Counted from the first letter of the stretch, positions 1 to 10,059 are shown. The stretch: 11,879 nucleotides of DNA from DASVDK01 sp036562265 [NCBI: Thermodesulfobacteriota bacterium] (GCA_036562265.1 DATCKS010000315.1:1-11879), one strand, 5' to 3'. Made by a program: numbers and translations. Notes: generated by a model not told the origin, from the sequence alone.

Positions 1-2
1 TC

Positions 3-716
3 GCCGTGACGCCGCGCCTCGCGCTCGGCAGCCTCCTCCCCGACGGGACGCTGGTTCCGCTCGGAGACGACGGCCGATCGGCCTCGGTGCGCCGGGTCAT
101 CGCGCCGGAGACCGCTCGCCGGCTAACCTCGATGCTCGAGGCGGTGGTCGGTCCCGACGGTACGGGCCGCCTCGCCGCCATCGACGGGTACGCCGTGGCC
201 GGCAAGACGGGCACCGCCCGCAAGATCGAGGAGGGCGGTGGCTACGCGCGCGATCGCCACGTCTCGTCGTTCGTCGGCTTCGTGCCGGCCGACGCGCCCC
301 GGTTCGTGATCGCGGTCTTCGTGGACGAGCCGAAGGCGCACGTCTACGGCGGCGTCGTGGCGGCGCCGGTCTTCCGGGCGATCGCCGAGGCGGCGCTCGC
401 GGCGTACCGCATCCCTCCCTCGCGTCCCTCCCACGCGCCGTCGGCGCCGAAGCACAGGGCGCCCGCCGCGCCGGCGCCCGGCTCGGTCGTCCTGGCCTCG
501 ACCGCCGCGGCGAGCCGAAGGGGAGGCGAGACCGATCGCGCGACCCCGGTCGTGCCGGACTTCTCGAACCTCGGCATCCGCGAGGCGCTCGCCCTGGCCC
601 GCGCGCACGGCCTCTCGGTGGCGATCGAGGGGCACGGGTGGGCCGTGCGGCAGCGTCCCGCGCCCGGGGCGCCACGGCCGCGCGACGGGCGCGTGACGGT
701 GAGCTTCGAGCCATGA
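3..716 (+). CDS. ftsI: FtsI/PBP3 septal transpeptidase, C-terminal part with PASTA-like domain (5' truncated by window)
   Basis: This is the end of a class B penicillin-binding protein, the periplasmic D,D-transpeptidase that cross-links septal peptidoglycan. The frame is open to the left edge, so the N-terminal membrane anchor, the dimerisation domain and the SxxK and SxN active-site motifs lie outside the window. The third active-site motif is visible as AGKTGTARK, with KTGT at bases 204-215. It is followed by SSFVGFVPADAPRFVIAVFVDEP and GGVVAAPVFRAIAEAAL, typical of the end of the transpeptidase fold. A roughly 40-residue Pro/Ala/Ser-rich linker (about bases 410-540) leads to a last segment starting VVPDFSNLGIREALALARAHGL, which reads as a single short PASTA domain. 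PASTA tails on FtsI are known in several deltaproteobacteria-like groups. The TGA stop overlaps the murE ATG. Family call is secure; ftsI rather than a paralogue is inferred from the dcw context. Confidence 0.93.
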   Translation, partial: AVTPRLALGSLLPDGTLVPLGDDGRSASVRRVIAPETARRLTSMLEAVVGPDGTGRLAAIDGYAVAGKTGTARKIEEGGGYARDRHVSSFVGFVPADAPRFVIAVFVDEPKAHVYGGVVAAPVFRAIAEAALAAYRIPPSRPSHAPSAPKHRAPAAPAPGSVVLASTAAASRRGGETDRATPVVPDFSNLGIREALALARAHGLSVAIEGHGWAVRQRPAPGAPRPRDGRVTVSFEP

Positions 717-2224
717 CGCTCGGCGAACTGCTCGGCGGGATGCGAGGCGTGCTCGAGGTCAGGGGGCCGACCGACGTCGCCCTCTCGGCCGTCGTCGTCG
801 ACTCGCGCGAGGCGGTCCCCGGAGCGGCGTTCGTGGCGATCCGCGGGACGGCGACCGACGGGCACCGCTTCGTGGCCGAGGCGGCCTCGCGGGGGGCCGC
901 GGCCCTTCTGGTCGAGCGCTGGCCGGACGCGCCGCCTCCCGGCCCGACGCTCGTTCGGGTGACGGACGGCCGCCTCGCCGCGGCCGAGGCCGCGGCGGTC
1001 TGGTACGGGCGGCCGGCCTCGCGGCTTGCGCTCGTGGGGGTCACCGGGACGAAGGGGAAGACCACGACGACCTTCCTCATCGAGTCGATCCTCGCCGCGG
1101 CCGGCCGGCGCCCCGGACGGCTCGGAACGGTCGACTGCCGTTTCGAGGGACACACCTGGCCGGCCGCCACGACGACCCCCGACCCGATCGGGCTTGCGCG
1201 GCGGCTCGGCGAGATGGTCGACCTCGGTGCGCAAAGCGCCGTCATGGAGGTCTCCTCGCACGCCCTCGACCAGCGTCGCGTCGACGGCTGCCGGTTCGCC
1301 GGCGCGGTGTTCACGAACCTGTCGCGCGACCACCTCGACTATCACGGGACGATGGACCGGTACTTCGAGGCGAAGGCGCGCCTCTTCCGGCTCGGCGCCG
1401 GGTTCGCCGCGGTGAACGTCGACGATCCCTACGGCCGCCGGCTCCTCGAGGCGGTCGACGGGCGGCCGATCCCCTTCGCGGTCGATCGCCGCGACGGCGC
1501 CGTGGTCTACGCCGAGGCGATGACGCTCTCGCCGGACGGCATCGAGGGGCGCATCGTGACGCCGGCCGGTCGGGTGCCGGTGCGGTCGCGGCTGGTCGGG
1601 GCGTTCAACGTGGCGAACCTCGTCGCCGCCGCGGCGGCCGCCGTGGGGCTCGGCGTGCCGCCCGAGGCGATCGCCGAGGGGATCGCCGCCCTGCCGGGCG
1701 TGCCGGGCAGACTCGAGCCGGTCGCGAACCGGCGCGGGATCACGGTGCTCGTCGACTACGCGCACACCGCCGACGCGCTCGACAAGGTCCTCGAAGCGGT
1801 GAACGGGTTCGCGAAGGGGCGCGTCATCACCCTGTTCGGCTGCGGCGGCGACCGCGACCGCGGCAAGCGGCCGCTCATGGGCGAGGCGGCCGGCCGTCGC
1901 TCGTCGCTCGTCGTCGTGACGAGCGACAACCCGCGCACGGAGGACCCGGCCGCCATCATCGCCGAGATCGAGCCGGGGCTCGCCGGTCTCGGCCTCGCGC
2001 GCCGGACGCCGGCCGACCTCGAGCCGGGCGAGTGGCCCGCGGGGGCCTACCTGGTGGAGCCGGACCGCCGGGCGGCCATCCGGCTCGCCCTGCGCCTCGC
2101 GCGGCCGGGCGACGTGGTGCTCATCGCCGGCAAGGGGCACGAGACCTACCAGATCGTCGGCCACGAGCGGCGCCGCTTCGACGATCGGGAGGAGGCCGCG
2201 GCGGCACTGGAGGCGCTCGCGTGA
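713..2224 (+). CDS. murE: UDP-MurNAc-L-Ala-D-Glu:meso-diaminopimelate ligase MurE
   Basis: Cytoplasmic ATP-dependent ligase that adds the third stem-peptide residue to UDP-MurNAc-L-Ala-D-Glu. The 503-aa length is normal for MurE. Visible features in order: N-terminal uridine-binding domain with VVVDSREAVPGAAFVAIRG (about 27-45); ATP-binding P-loop GVTGTKGKTTTT at 109-120; TTTPDP at 153-158; SSHALDQRRVDG at 181-192; SRDHLDYHG at 204-212; the lysine that is carbamylated in Mur ligases at K221 (EAKARLF); DYAHTADAL at 348-356; and DNPRTEDP at 405-412. The DNPR motif marks meso-diaminopimelate rather than L-lysine specificity. GKGHETYQ at 473-480 closes the C-terminal domain. The ATG at 713 overlaps the ftsI stop (ATGA). 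The frame is open further upstream to 638, but that stretch lies inside the ftsI PASTA region. No strong Shine-Dalgarno sequence is seen, so initiation is probably coupled to ftsI translation. Confidence 0.97.
   Translation: MTLGELLGGMRGVLEVRGPTDVALSAVVVDSREAVPGAAFVAIRGTATDGHRFVAEAASRGAAALLVERWPDAPPPGPTLVRVTDGRLAAAEAAAVWYGRPASRLALVGVTGTKGKTTTTFLIESILAAAGRRPGRLGTVDCRFEGHTWPAATTTPDPIGLARRLGEMVDLGAQSAVMEVSSHALDQRRVDGCRFAGAVFTNLSRDHLDYHGTMDRYFEAKARLFRLGAGFAAVNVDDPYGRRLLEAVDGRPIPFAVDRRDGAVVYAEAMTLSPDGIEGRIVTPAGRVPVRSRLVGAFNVANLVAAAAAAVGLGVPPEAIAEGIAALPGVPGRLEPVANRRGITVLVDYAHTADALDKVLEAVNGFAKGRVITLFGCGGDRDRGKRPLMGEAAGRRSSLVVVTSDNPRTEDPAAIIAEIEPGLAGLGLARRTPADLEPGEWPAGAYLVEPDRRAAIRLALRLARPGDVVLIAGKGHETYQIVGHERRRFDDREEAAAALEALA
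2209..2213 (+). promoter_or_regulatory. Shine-Dalgarno site deciding the murF start
   Basis: GGAGG inside the end of murE. It is 7 nt before the GTG at 2221 but 13 nt before the in-frame ATG at 2227, so it favours the GTG start that overlaps the murE stop. Seen in sequence; use is inferred. Confidence 0.55.
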
Positions 2225-3705
2225 CGATGCCCCTCACGCTCGACTTCGTCCTCGCGGCAACCGGCGGCCGCCTCGTCGGACCGAAGCCCGTGGCGCCCTT
2301 CACGGCCGTCACGACCGACTCGCGCGCCGTTGCGGCGGGCAGCCTCTTCGTAGCGCTCGCGGGCGAGCGGTTCGACGGCCACACGTTCGTGCCGGCGGCC
2401 CGCGCGGCGGGAGCGGCGGCGGCCCTGGTCTGGGCGCCGGCGGCCGAGTCGCTCGCCCTCGGCCTGCCGGGGTTCCCCCTGGTGGCGGTGGCCGATCCGC
2501 TCACCGCCCTCGGCGACCTCGCGGCGGCGCGCCGGCGGCGCGCGGAAGACCTCAAAGTCCTCGCCGTGACCGGGTCCAACGGGAAGACGACGACCAAGGA
2601 GATGCTGGCGGCCGCCGTCGCGCCGCTCGGGCCGATGCTCAAGACCGAGGGGAACCTGAACAACCTCATCGGGCTGCCCCGGACGCTCCTCGCGATGGCC
2701 GAGGGGACGAGGGTCGCGGTCCTCGAGATGGGGATGAACCGGTTCGGCGAGATCGCCAGGCTCACCGAGATCGCGCGGCCGGACATCGGCGTCATCACCA
2801 ACGTCGGGCCGGTGCACCTCGAGCGGCTCGGCACGCTCGACGGCGTGAGGCGGGCGAAGCTCGAGCTGTTCCGCGGGATGCCGGCCGGCGGCACGGCGGT
2901 GGTGAACGCCGACGACCCGAACCTGCGCGACGGCACGGCGGGGCTCGCGGTGACGCCGCTGCGCGTCGCCCTCGACGGGACGCCGGACGGCGCGCTGGCG
3001 CGCGGGCTCTCGGTCGACGTGATCGCCCGCGCCGGCCGGACGACGCCGGAGGGACGCACGCCGCTCACGCTCGAAACACCGGCCGGGCGGGTGGAGGTGA
3101 ACCTCCCGGCCGAGGGCCGGCACCAAGCGATGAACGCCGCGCTGGCGGCGGCCGCCGCCCTGGCGGCCGGCGTGGCGCTCCCCGAGGTCGCCGCCGGCCT
3201 CGAGCGTTTCACGCCGGTCCCCGGCCGCTTCGAGCGGGTGCGGCTCGAGGGGGACGTGGTGGTCGTCAACGACGCGTACAACGCCAACCCGGCGTCGATG
3301 GCCGCCTCGCTGGAGGTCTTCTGCGCCGCCCCGATCGGACCGGGCGGCCGCCGGCTCGCGGCCTTGGGGGAGATGCGCGAACTCGGCGACGCGAGCGCCG
3401 CCGCCCATCGCGACCTCGGGCGGCGCGTGGCGGCCCTTCCCCTCGACGGCGTCTACGTCTACGGCCCCTCGGCCGAGCTGGTGGTGGCGGGCGCCCGCGA
3501 GGCGGGCGCGCCCGACGGGCGGGTCGTGGCGCTCGAGACGCACGAGGCGATCGCCGAGGCGATCGCGGCCCGGCTCGTGCCGGGCTCTGCCGTCTTCGTG
3601 AAGGGGTCGCGGGGCGTCACGATGGAGCGGGTGATCGCGGCCCTCGAGCGGCGGCGGCCCCGCATCGACACCATGCCGGCCGGACGGCCGGGCGCGCGGA
3701 GCTGA
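2221..3705 (+). CDS. murF: UDP-MurNAc-tripeptide:D-alanyl-D-alanine ligase MurF
   Basis: Adds the D-Ala-D-Ala dipeptide to UDP-MurNAc-tripeptide, giving the pentapeptide precursor used by MraY. With the GTG start the protein is 494 aa. Motifs: N-terminal [24 protein letters not shown] (31-54); P-loop [11 protein letters not shown] at 117-127; [17 protein letters not shown] at 141-157, a hallmark of Mur[13 protein letters not shown] at 167-178; [12 protein letters not shown] at 193-204; NADDPNL at 229-235; [13 protein letters not shown] at 348-360, also MurF-specific; LGEMRELG at 382-389; and [12 protein letters not shown] at 461-472. The last 20 or so residues are a Pro/Arg-rich tail. The GTG at 2221 overlaps the murE TGA (GTGA) and has GGAGG 7 nt upstream; the ATG at 2227 is the alternative (492 aa). 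The longer open frame back to 2032 lies inside murE and is not coding. Confidence 0.97.
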   Translation: MTMPLTLDFVLAATGGRLVGPKPVAPFTAVTTDSRAVAAGSLFVALAGERFDGHTFVPAARAAGAAAALVWAPAAESLALGLPGFPLVAVADPLTALGDLAAARRRRAEDLKVLAVTGSNGKTTTKEMLAAAVAPLGPMLKTEGNLNNLIGLPRTLLAMAEGTRVAVLEMGMNRFGEIARLTEIARPDIGVITNVGPVHLERLGTLDGVRRAKLELFRGMPAGGTAVVNADDPNLRDGTAGLAVTPLRVALDGTPDGALARGLSVDVIARAGRTTPEGRTPLTLETPAGRVEVNLPAEGRHQAMNAALAAAAALAAGVALPEVAAGLERFTPVPGRFERVRLEGDVVVVNDAYNANPASMAASLEVFCAAPIGPGGRRLAALGEMRELGDASAAAHRDLGRRVAALPLDGVYVYGPSAELVVAGAREAGAPDGRVVALETHEAIAEAIAARLVPGSAVFVKGSRGVTMERVIAALERRRPRIDTMPAGRPGARS

Positions 3706-3706
3706 C

Positions 3707-4782
<1,076 letters not shown>

Positions 4783-4783
<1 letters not shown>

Positions 4784-4790
4784 GGGAGGA
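4783..4790 (+). promoter_or_regulatory. Strong Shine-Dalgarno site for murD
   Basis: GGGGAGGA begins on the last base of the mraY TAG stop and ends 6 nt before the murD GTG at 4797. It supports the GTG start of murD, which lacks the stop/start overlap common elsewhere in this operon. Confidence 0.7.
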
Positions 4791-4796
4791 CGCCGG

Positions 4797-6212
4797 GTGG
4801 ACCTCGCGGGACGGCAGGTGCTCGTAGTCGGGCTCGGCAAGAGCGGGCAGGCGGCTGCCCGCTTTCTCGCCGCCCGCGGGGCGGCCGTCACGGGCAACGA
4901 CGTGCGGCCGTCCTTGCCCCCCGAGGTCGAGGCGTCGCTCAGGGACGCGGGCGTGACGCTCGCCCTCGGCGGGCACGAGGCGGCGCGCTTCGCGGCGGCC
5001 GACCTCATCGTCCTGTCGCCCGGCGTGCCGCCGATCCCGGCCCTCGAGGCGGCCGACCGGGCCGGCGTGCCGGTGGTGAGCGAGGTGGAGCTGGCGAGCC
5101 GGTTCCTCGCCGGGCCGATCGCGGCGATCACCGGGACCAACGGGAAGAGCACGACGACCGAGGTCCTCGGCGCCTGCTGCCGGGCCGCCGGCTGGCGCGT
5201 CTTCGTCGGCGGCAACCTCGGCACGCCGCTCGTCGAGGCGGCCGACGAGGAGGCGCGCGCCGGGCGGCCCTTCGACGCGGTCGTCGCCGAGGTGTCGTCG
5301 TTCCAGCTCGAGCGGATCGCCACCTTCCGGCCGCGCGTCGCCTCGATCATCAACATCACCGAGGACCACCTCGACCGCTACCCGTCGATGGCGGCCTACG
5401 TCGCCGCCAAGGCGCGGCTCTTCGAGAACATGGGGGAGGGGGACCACCTCGTCCTCAACGCCGACGACCCCTGCGTGGCGGCGCTGGCGGCCGGCGTCCG
5501 CCCCGGCACGCGGATCACCTGGGTGAGCGTCCTCGGCCGGCCGACCCCGAAGGGGGCGCCGGCCGAGGCGACCGTCGAGCCCGGCTCCGGCGTCGAGGTC
5601 GGCCGGGAGGGGCGCGGGGCGCTCCGCTTCGAGGGCGAGCGCTACCCGCTCGCGAAGGTCCGGCTGCCCGGGCGGCACAACCTCGAGAACATGCTGGTCG
5701 CCGTGGCCATGGCGCGCAGGCTCGGCGTGCCGCCCGACGCCATCCAGCGCGCGCTCGAGGGGGTGGCGAGCCTCGCGCACCGGATCGAGCGGATCGGCGA
5801 GGTGGGCGGCGTCGGCTTCTACGACGACTCGAAGGGGACGAACGTCGGCGCCGTCGTGCGCGCGCTCGAGTCCTTCGCGACGCCGGTCGTCCTGATCGCG
5901 GGGGGCAAGGACAAGGGGGGCGACTACGCGCCGCTCGCCCCGCTCGTCGCGGCGCGCGTGCGCCGGCTCGTCCTCATCGGCGAGGCGGCCCCGCGGATGG
6001 CGGCCGCGCTCGGCCACCTCACCGACACGGTTCGGGCGGAGTCGCTCGAGGCGGCGGTCGAGGCCGCCTTCGCCGCGGCCAGGCCGGGCGACAGCGTCCT
6101 CCTGTCGCCCGCCTGCTCGTCGTTCGACATGTTCCGCGACTACCTCCACCGCTCGGAGGTCTTCGCGGCCGCGGTCCGGGCGCTCGTCGCTCGCGTCGGA
6201 GGCGTGTCGTGA
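4797..6212 (+). CDS. murD: UDP-MurNAc-L-alanine:D-glutamate ligase MurD
   Basis: Cytoplasmic ligase adding D-glutamate to UDP-MurNAc-L-alanine, the second peptide step after MurC. 471 aa, within the usual MurD range. Features: N-terminal Rossmann-like VLVVGLGKSGQAAARFLAARG (8-28); LSPGVPP at 73-79; SEVELASRF at 95-103; P-loop ITGTNGKSTTTE at 111-122; GGNLGTPL at 138-145; EVSSFQLE at 165-172; ITEDHLDRY at 187-195; carbamylated-lysine position K205 (AAKARLF); GRHNLENMLVA at 292-302; DDSKGTNVGA at 343-352; LIAGGKDKGGDY at 366-377; and LLSPACSSFDMFRDYLHRSEVF at 435-456, a MurD signature. It begins with GTG 13 nt after mraY and ends in a GTGA overlap with ftsW. Confidence 0.97.
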   Translation: MDLAGRQVLVVGLGKSGQAAARFLAARGAAVTGNDVRPSLPPEVEASLRDAGVTLALGGHEAARFAAADLIVLSPGVPPIPALEAADRAGVPVVSEVELASRFLAGPIAAITGTNGKSTTTEVLGACCRAAGWRVFVGGNLGTPLVEAADEEARAGRPFDAVVAEVSSFQLERIATFRPRVASIINITEDHLDRYPSMAAYVAAKARLFENMGEGDHLVLNADDPCVAALAAGVRPGTRITWVSVLGRPTPKGAPAEATVEPGSGVEVGREGRGALRFEGERYPLAKVRLPGRHNLENMLVAVAMARRLGVPPDAIQRALEGVASLAHRIERIGEVGGVGFYDDSKGTNVGAVVRALESFATPVVLIAGGKDKGGDYAPLAPLVAARVRRLVLIGEAAPRMAAALGHLTDTVRAESLEAAVEAAFAAARPGDSVLLSPACSSFDMFRDYLHRSEVFAAAVRALVARVGGVS

Positions 6213-7435
6213 ACGGCCGCCTCCAGGCGATCTGGGGCGACCGGCAGATCGTGCTGCCGGTCGTGGCCCTCGTCGCGCTCGGCATCGTCATGGTCTACTC
6301 GGCGTCGTTCGTGCTCGCCACCGATCGGTTCGGCGACGGGGCGTACTACCTGCGCCGGCAGCTCCTCTACGCCGCCCTCGGCTTCGTGGTGATGGCGGCG
6401 TGCGCCACGATGCCGCTTGCGCGCCTCGAGCGCCTCGCCCGGCCGGCCCTCCTCGGCGGCCTCGTCCTCCTCGCGCTGACCCACGTGCCCGGCGTCGCGC
6501 ACCGCGTCGCCGGCACGGCGCGGTGGATCGCCGCCGGGGGGCTGAGCTTCCAGCCGGCCGAGGCGATGAAGGTCGCGCTCGTGCTCTGGCTCGCCGCCCG
6601 CCTCGCGCGGCCCGACGCCCGGGTGGACCGGTGGGACGGCCTGCTGCCGCGGCTCGCCGTGGTGGGGCTGGTGGTGGGCCTCGTGGTGGCGCAGCCGGAC
6701 TTCGGCACCGCCGTGCTCCTCGGCGTCGTGGCGGCGGCGCTCCTCTTCGTCGGCGGCGCGCGGATCTCGCACCTGGGGCTCCTCGCGCTCGCCGCGCTGC
6801 CGGTGCTCTACCTGCTCGTCATGCGCGTGCCGTACCGCCGCGCCCGCGTCCTGGCCTTCCTCGACCCCTGGAGCCACGCGACCGGCAGCGGCTGGCAGAT
6901 CATCCAGTCGTTCGTCGCCGTCGGCTCGGGCGGCCTCTTCGGGCGGGGGCTCGGCGAGGGGCAGCAGAAGCTCCTCTTCCTGCCGGAGCCGCACACCGAC
7001 TTCGTGGCGGCGGTCGTGGCGGAGGAACTCGGCCTCGTCGGCTTCTCGGTGATGGTGGCGCTCTTCGCGCTGCTCGTGGTGCGCGGCCTCGAGCTGGCGC
7101 GCCGGGCGCCGACCCCCTTCGCGGCGCTCCTCGCGACCGGTGCGGCGCTGACGATCGGCGTGCAGGCGATCGTCAACCTCGGCGTCGTCCTCGGCTGCCT
7201 GCCGACGAAGGGGCTGCCGCTGCCGTTCGTCTCGGCCGGCGGCAGCGCCCTCGTCGCGGCGCTCGCCTGCGCCGGGCTCCTCCTGAACGTGTCGGCCGCG
7301 GTGCGGTCGGGCGCGCCGATGCGGGCCGTTCGCGCCGCCGCCGTCCCCCTTGCGCGCGGCACGGCGACGCGAGGGGCGACCCGTCGTGCGCCGGCCGGGC
7401 CCGTTTCGCCGGCCGCGCGCAGGAGGCGGCCATGA
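6209..7435 (+). CDS. ftsW: Septal SEDS glycosyltransferase FtsW
   Basis: SEDS-family integral membrane protein that polymerises lipid II into glycan strands at the septum together with FtsI. 408 aa with about ten hydrophobic segments. Visible family motifs: VMVYSAS at 27-33; TARWIAAGGLSFQPAE at 103-118; QPDFGTA at 162-168; GWQIIQSFVAVGSGGLFGRGLGEG at 228-251; LPEPHTDF at 258-265, with D264 matching the aspartate essential in SEDS polymerases; and KGLPLPFVSAGGS at 334-346. The last 40 or so residues (about 366-408) form a basic, Arg/Ala-rich cytoplasmic tail. The GTG at 6209 overlaps the murD TGA, with GGAGG at 6198-6202 six nt upstream. FtsW rather than RodA is inferred from its place between murD and murG, the canonical dcw position. 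Confidence 0.96.
   Translation: MNGRLQAIWGDRQIVLPVVALVALGIVMVYSASFVLATDRFGDGAYYLRRQLLYAALGFVVMAACATMPLARLERLARPALLGGLVLLALTHVPGVAHRVAGTARWIAAGGLSFQPAEAMKVALVLWLAARLARPDARVDRWDGLLPRLAVVGLVVGLVVAQPDFGTAVLLGVVAAALLFVGGARISHLGLLALAALPVLYLLVMRVPYRRARVLAFLDPWSHATGSGWQIIQSFVAVGSGGLFGRGLGEGQQKLLFLPEPHTDFVAAVVAEELGLVGFSVMVALFALLVVRGLELARRAPTPFAALLATGAALTIGVQAIVNLGVVLGCLPTKGLPLPFVSAGGSALVAALACAGLLLNVSAAVRSGAPMRAVRAAAVPLARGTATRGATRRAPAGPVSPAARRRRP
7421..7426 (+). promoter_or_regulatory. Shine-Dalgarno site for murG
   Basis: AGGAGG inside the 3' end of ftsW, 5 nt before the ATG at 7432. With the ATGA overlap it fixes the murG start despite a long open frame extending upstream. Confidence 0.7.
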
Positions 7436-8551
7436 GGCTCCTCGTGGCGGGCGGCGGCACCGGCGGTCACCTCTTCCCCGGCCTGGCCGTGGCCGAGGCG
7501 TTCCTCGATCGCACGCCGGGCGGGGAGGTGCGCTTCGTCGGGACGCGGCGCGGCATCGAGGCGCGCGCCGTGCCGCGGGCCGGCTTCCCGGTCGAGTTCA
7601 TCGAGGTCGGCACGCTCAAGGGGCAGGGGGTCGCGGGACTGGCGCGCACGCTCCTCGGCCTGCCGGCGGCCCTCGTCGCGGCGGCGAGGATCGTGCGGCG
7701 CGTGCGGCCGGACCTCGTCCTCGGCGTCGGCGGCTACGCCTCCGGCCCGGTCGTCGCGGTCGCGGCGCTGCTCGGCCGGCCGACGGCGATCATGGAGCAG
7801 AACGCGGTCCCCGGGCTCACGAACCGGTGGCTCGGCCGCCTGGTCGACCGGGTCTTCACGACGTTCGAACCGCGGTCCGGGTCACGGGCGTTCCCGCCCG
7901 CCAAGGTCGTGCGCACCGGGAACCCGATCCGGCGCGCCTTCCGGTCGGTGCCGTCGCGCGACGCCTCGGAGGACGGCCGGCTCCACCTGCTCGTCTTCGG
8001 CGGCAGCGCCGGCGCGCGCCGGATCAACGAGGCGATGCTCGGCGCCCTGGCCCGCCTCGAGCGCTTCGGCGACCGGCTCGCGATCGTGCACCAGACGGGC
8101 GAGTCGACGCGGGCGGCGGTCGAGGCGGGTTATCGCGCGGCCGGATGGGGGCCGGATCGAGCCGACGTGCGCGCCTTCATCGACGACATGGCGGCGCAGT
8201 ACGCGTGGGCCGACCTCGTGGTCTGCCGGGCGGGGGCGAGCACGGTCGCGGAACTCACGGCCGTCGGCCGGCCCGCGGTCCTCGTGCCGTACCCCTTCGC
8301 GGCCGACGATCACCAGGAGGCCAACGCGCGCGCCCTCGTCGACGCGGGCGCGGCGGTGCGGGTCCGGGACGCCGAGCTGACCGGCGAGCGGCTGGCCGAC
8401 GAGGTCGCCCGGCTGCTCGACGACCCCGGCCGGCGGGCCGAGATGGCGGCCGCGGCCGCGCGCCTCGGCGAGCCGGCGGCGGCCGACCGGGTCGTGGACG
8501 AGCTGATGCGCCTTGTTCGCCCGTCGGGCACGGCGGCGGCGAGGGCCGTCC

Positions 8552-8559
<8 letters not shown>
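7432..8559 (+). CDS. murG: Lipid II synthase: undecaprenyl-PP-MurNAc-pentapeptide GlcNAc transferase MurG
   Basis: Peripheral inner-membrane glycosyltransferase (GT28 family, GT-B fold) that adds GlcNAc from UDP-GlcNAc to lipid I, making lipid II on the cytoplasmic face. 375 aa, normal length. Motifs: glycine loop [17 protein letters not shown] (6-22); GTRRGIEAR at 37-45; [12 protein letters not shown] at 97-108; [13 protein letters not shown] at 122-134; TGNPIR at 162-167; [14 protein letters not shown] at 186-199; HQTG at 220-223; [27 protein letters not shown] (249-275), containing the donor-binding region; and [14 protein letters not shown] at 286-299. The start ATG overlaps the ftsW stop (ATGA). 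The 3' end overlaps murC by 8 bases. The open frame continuing upstream to 6400 is an artefact of high GC within ftsW. Confidence 0.97.
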
Positions 8560-9933
<1,374 letters not shown>

Positions 9934-9937
<4 letters not shown>

Positions 9938-10059
9938 GCCGTACGAGGCCAGGCGCCACCGGTGGGTGGGGTCCGGGGGCCGCAGGCCCCCGGTTGAGCG
10001 GAGGCCAGGCTCTGCCTGGCCGGAGCGGAAGGTGGCGCCGACGGGGAGGCGCGGCGTGA
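9934..10059 (+). CDS. Possible 41-codon bridging reading frame between murC and ftsQ
   Basis: A small open frame starting [11 protein letters not shown] and ending RWRRRGGAA. Its GTG overlaps the murC stop as GTGA (9934-9937), with AGGAGG at 9921-9926 seven nt upstream. Its TGA at 10057-10059 overlaps the ftsQ GTG at 10056, again GTGA. It would therefore carry ribosomes from murC to ftsQ in the same way as the other quadruplet overlaps in this operon. The peptide is Gly/Arg/Pro-rich with no recognisable domain and is encoded across hairpin DNA, so a functional product is doubtful. Its first three codons match the start of ftsQ in the first two residues because of the 13-bp direct repeat. It may be only a coupling device or chance, since stops are rare at this GC content. 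Confidence 0.3.
9952..10039. repeat. 88-bp hairpin-rich palindromic element in the murC-ftsQ spacer (REP/MITE-like)
   Basis: The ends form a perfect 9-bp inverted repeat: GGCGCCACC at 9952-9960 and GGTGGCGCC at 10031-10039. Inside are two perfect hairpins: a 9-bp stem CCGGGGGCC/GGCCCCCGG with loop GCA (9973-9993), and an 8-bp stem GGCCAGGC/GCCTGGCC with loop TCT (10003-10021). The heptamer GAGCGGA flanks the second hairpin on both sides (9996-10002 and 10023-10029). No transposase or known family is recognised. It resembles short non-coding palindromic repeats such as REP or MITE elements. Neither hairpin is followed by a T-run, so an intrinsic terminator is unlikely. A role in RNA processing or stability is possible but not shown. 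Confidence 0.6.
10043..10049 (+). promoter_or_regulatory. Shine-Dalgarno site deciding the ftsQ start
   Basis: GGGGAGG ends 6 nt before the GTG at 10056. It favours that start over the in-frame GTG (10065), TTG (10068) and ATG (10071) codons further down. It lies downstream of the outer stem of the hairpin element, so it should stay accessible. Confidence 0.6.

Noticed and set aside
638-712. Longer murE starting at the in-frame ATG at 638
   Set aside because: The added 25 residues lie within the ftsI PASTA-like region and are Arg/Ala-rich; the ATG at 713 gives the normal MurE N-terminus and an ATGA overlap.
344-2164. Long antisense open frame (606 codons), and similar ones at 2146-3708, 3617-5359, 4770-6149 and 8891-10255 on the - strand
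   Set aside because: They lie opposite well-conserved mur/fts genes, are rich in Arg/Pro/Gly/Asp/His repeats without recognisable domains, and are the expected result of few stop codons in very GC-rich coding DNA.
6400-7431. Open frame upstream of murG covering most of ftsW
   Set aside because: The translation is Arg/Ala/Pro-rich without domain features, whereas the overlapping ftsW frame holds all SEDS motifs; murG starts at 7432 after AGGAGG.
8513-8551. In-frame upstream extension of murC to 8513
   Set aside because: It adds 13 Arg-rich residues inside mur[18 protein letters not shown] starting at 8552 matches the usual MurC N-terminus and has a ribosome binding site.
9973-10021. The two strong hairpins as a Rho-independent terminator after murC
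   Set aside because: Neither stem is followed by a T-run, and ftsQ and ftsA continue on the same strand with no visible promoter of their own. A processing or stability role fits better but is unproven.
9966-10055. In-frame upstream extension of ftsQ beginning at a GTG at 9966
   Set aside because: It would translate the hairpin element in the ftsQ frame, has no suitable ribosome binding site placement, and adds 30 residues without resemblance to FtsQ. The GTG at 10056 has a good GGGGAGG 6 nt upstream.
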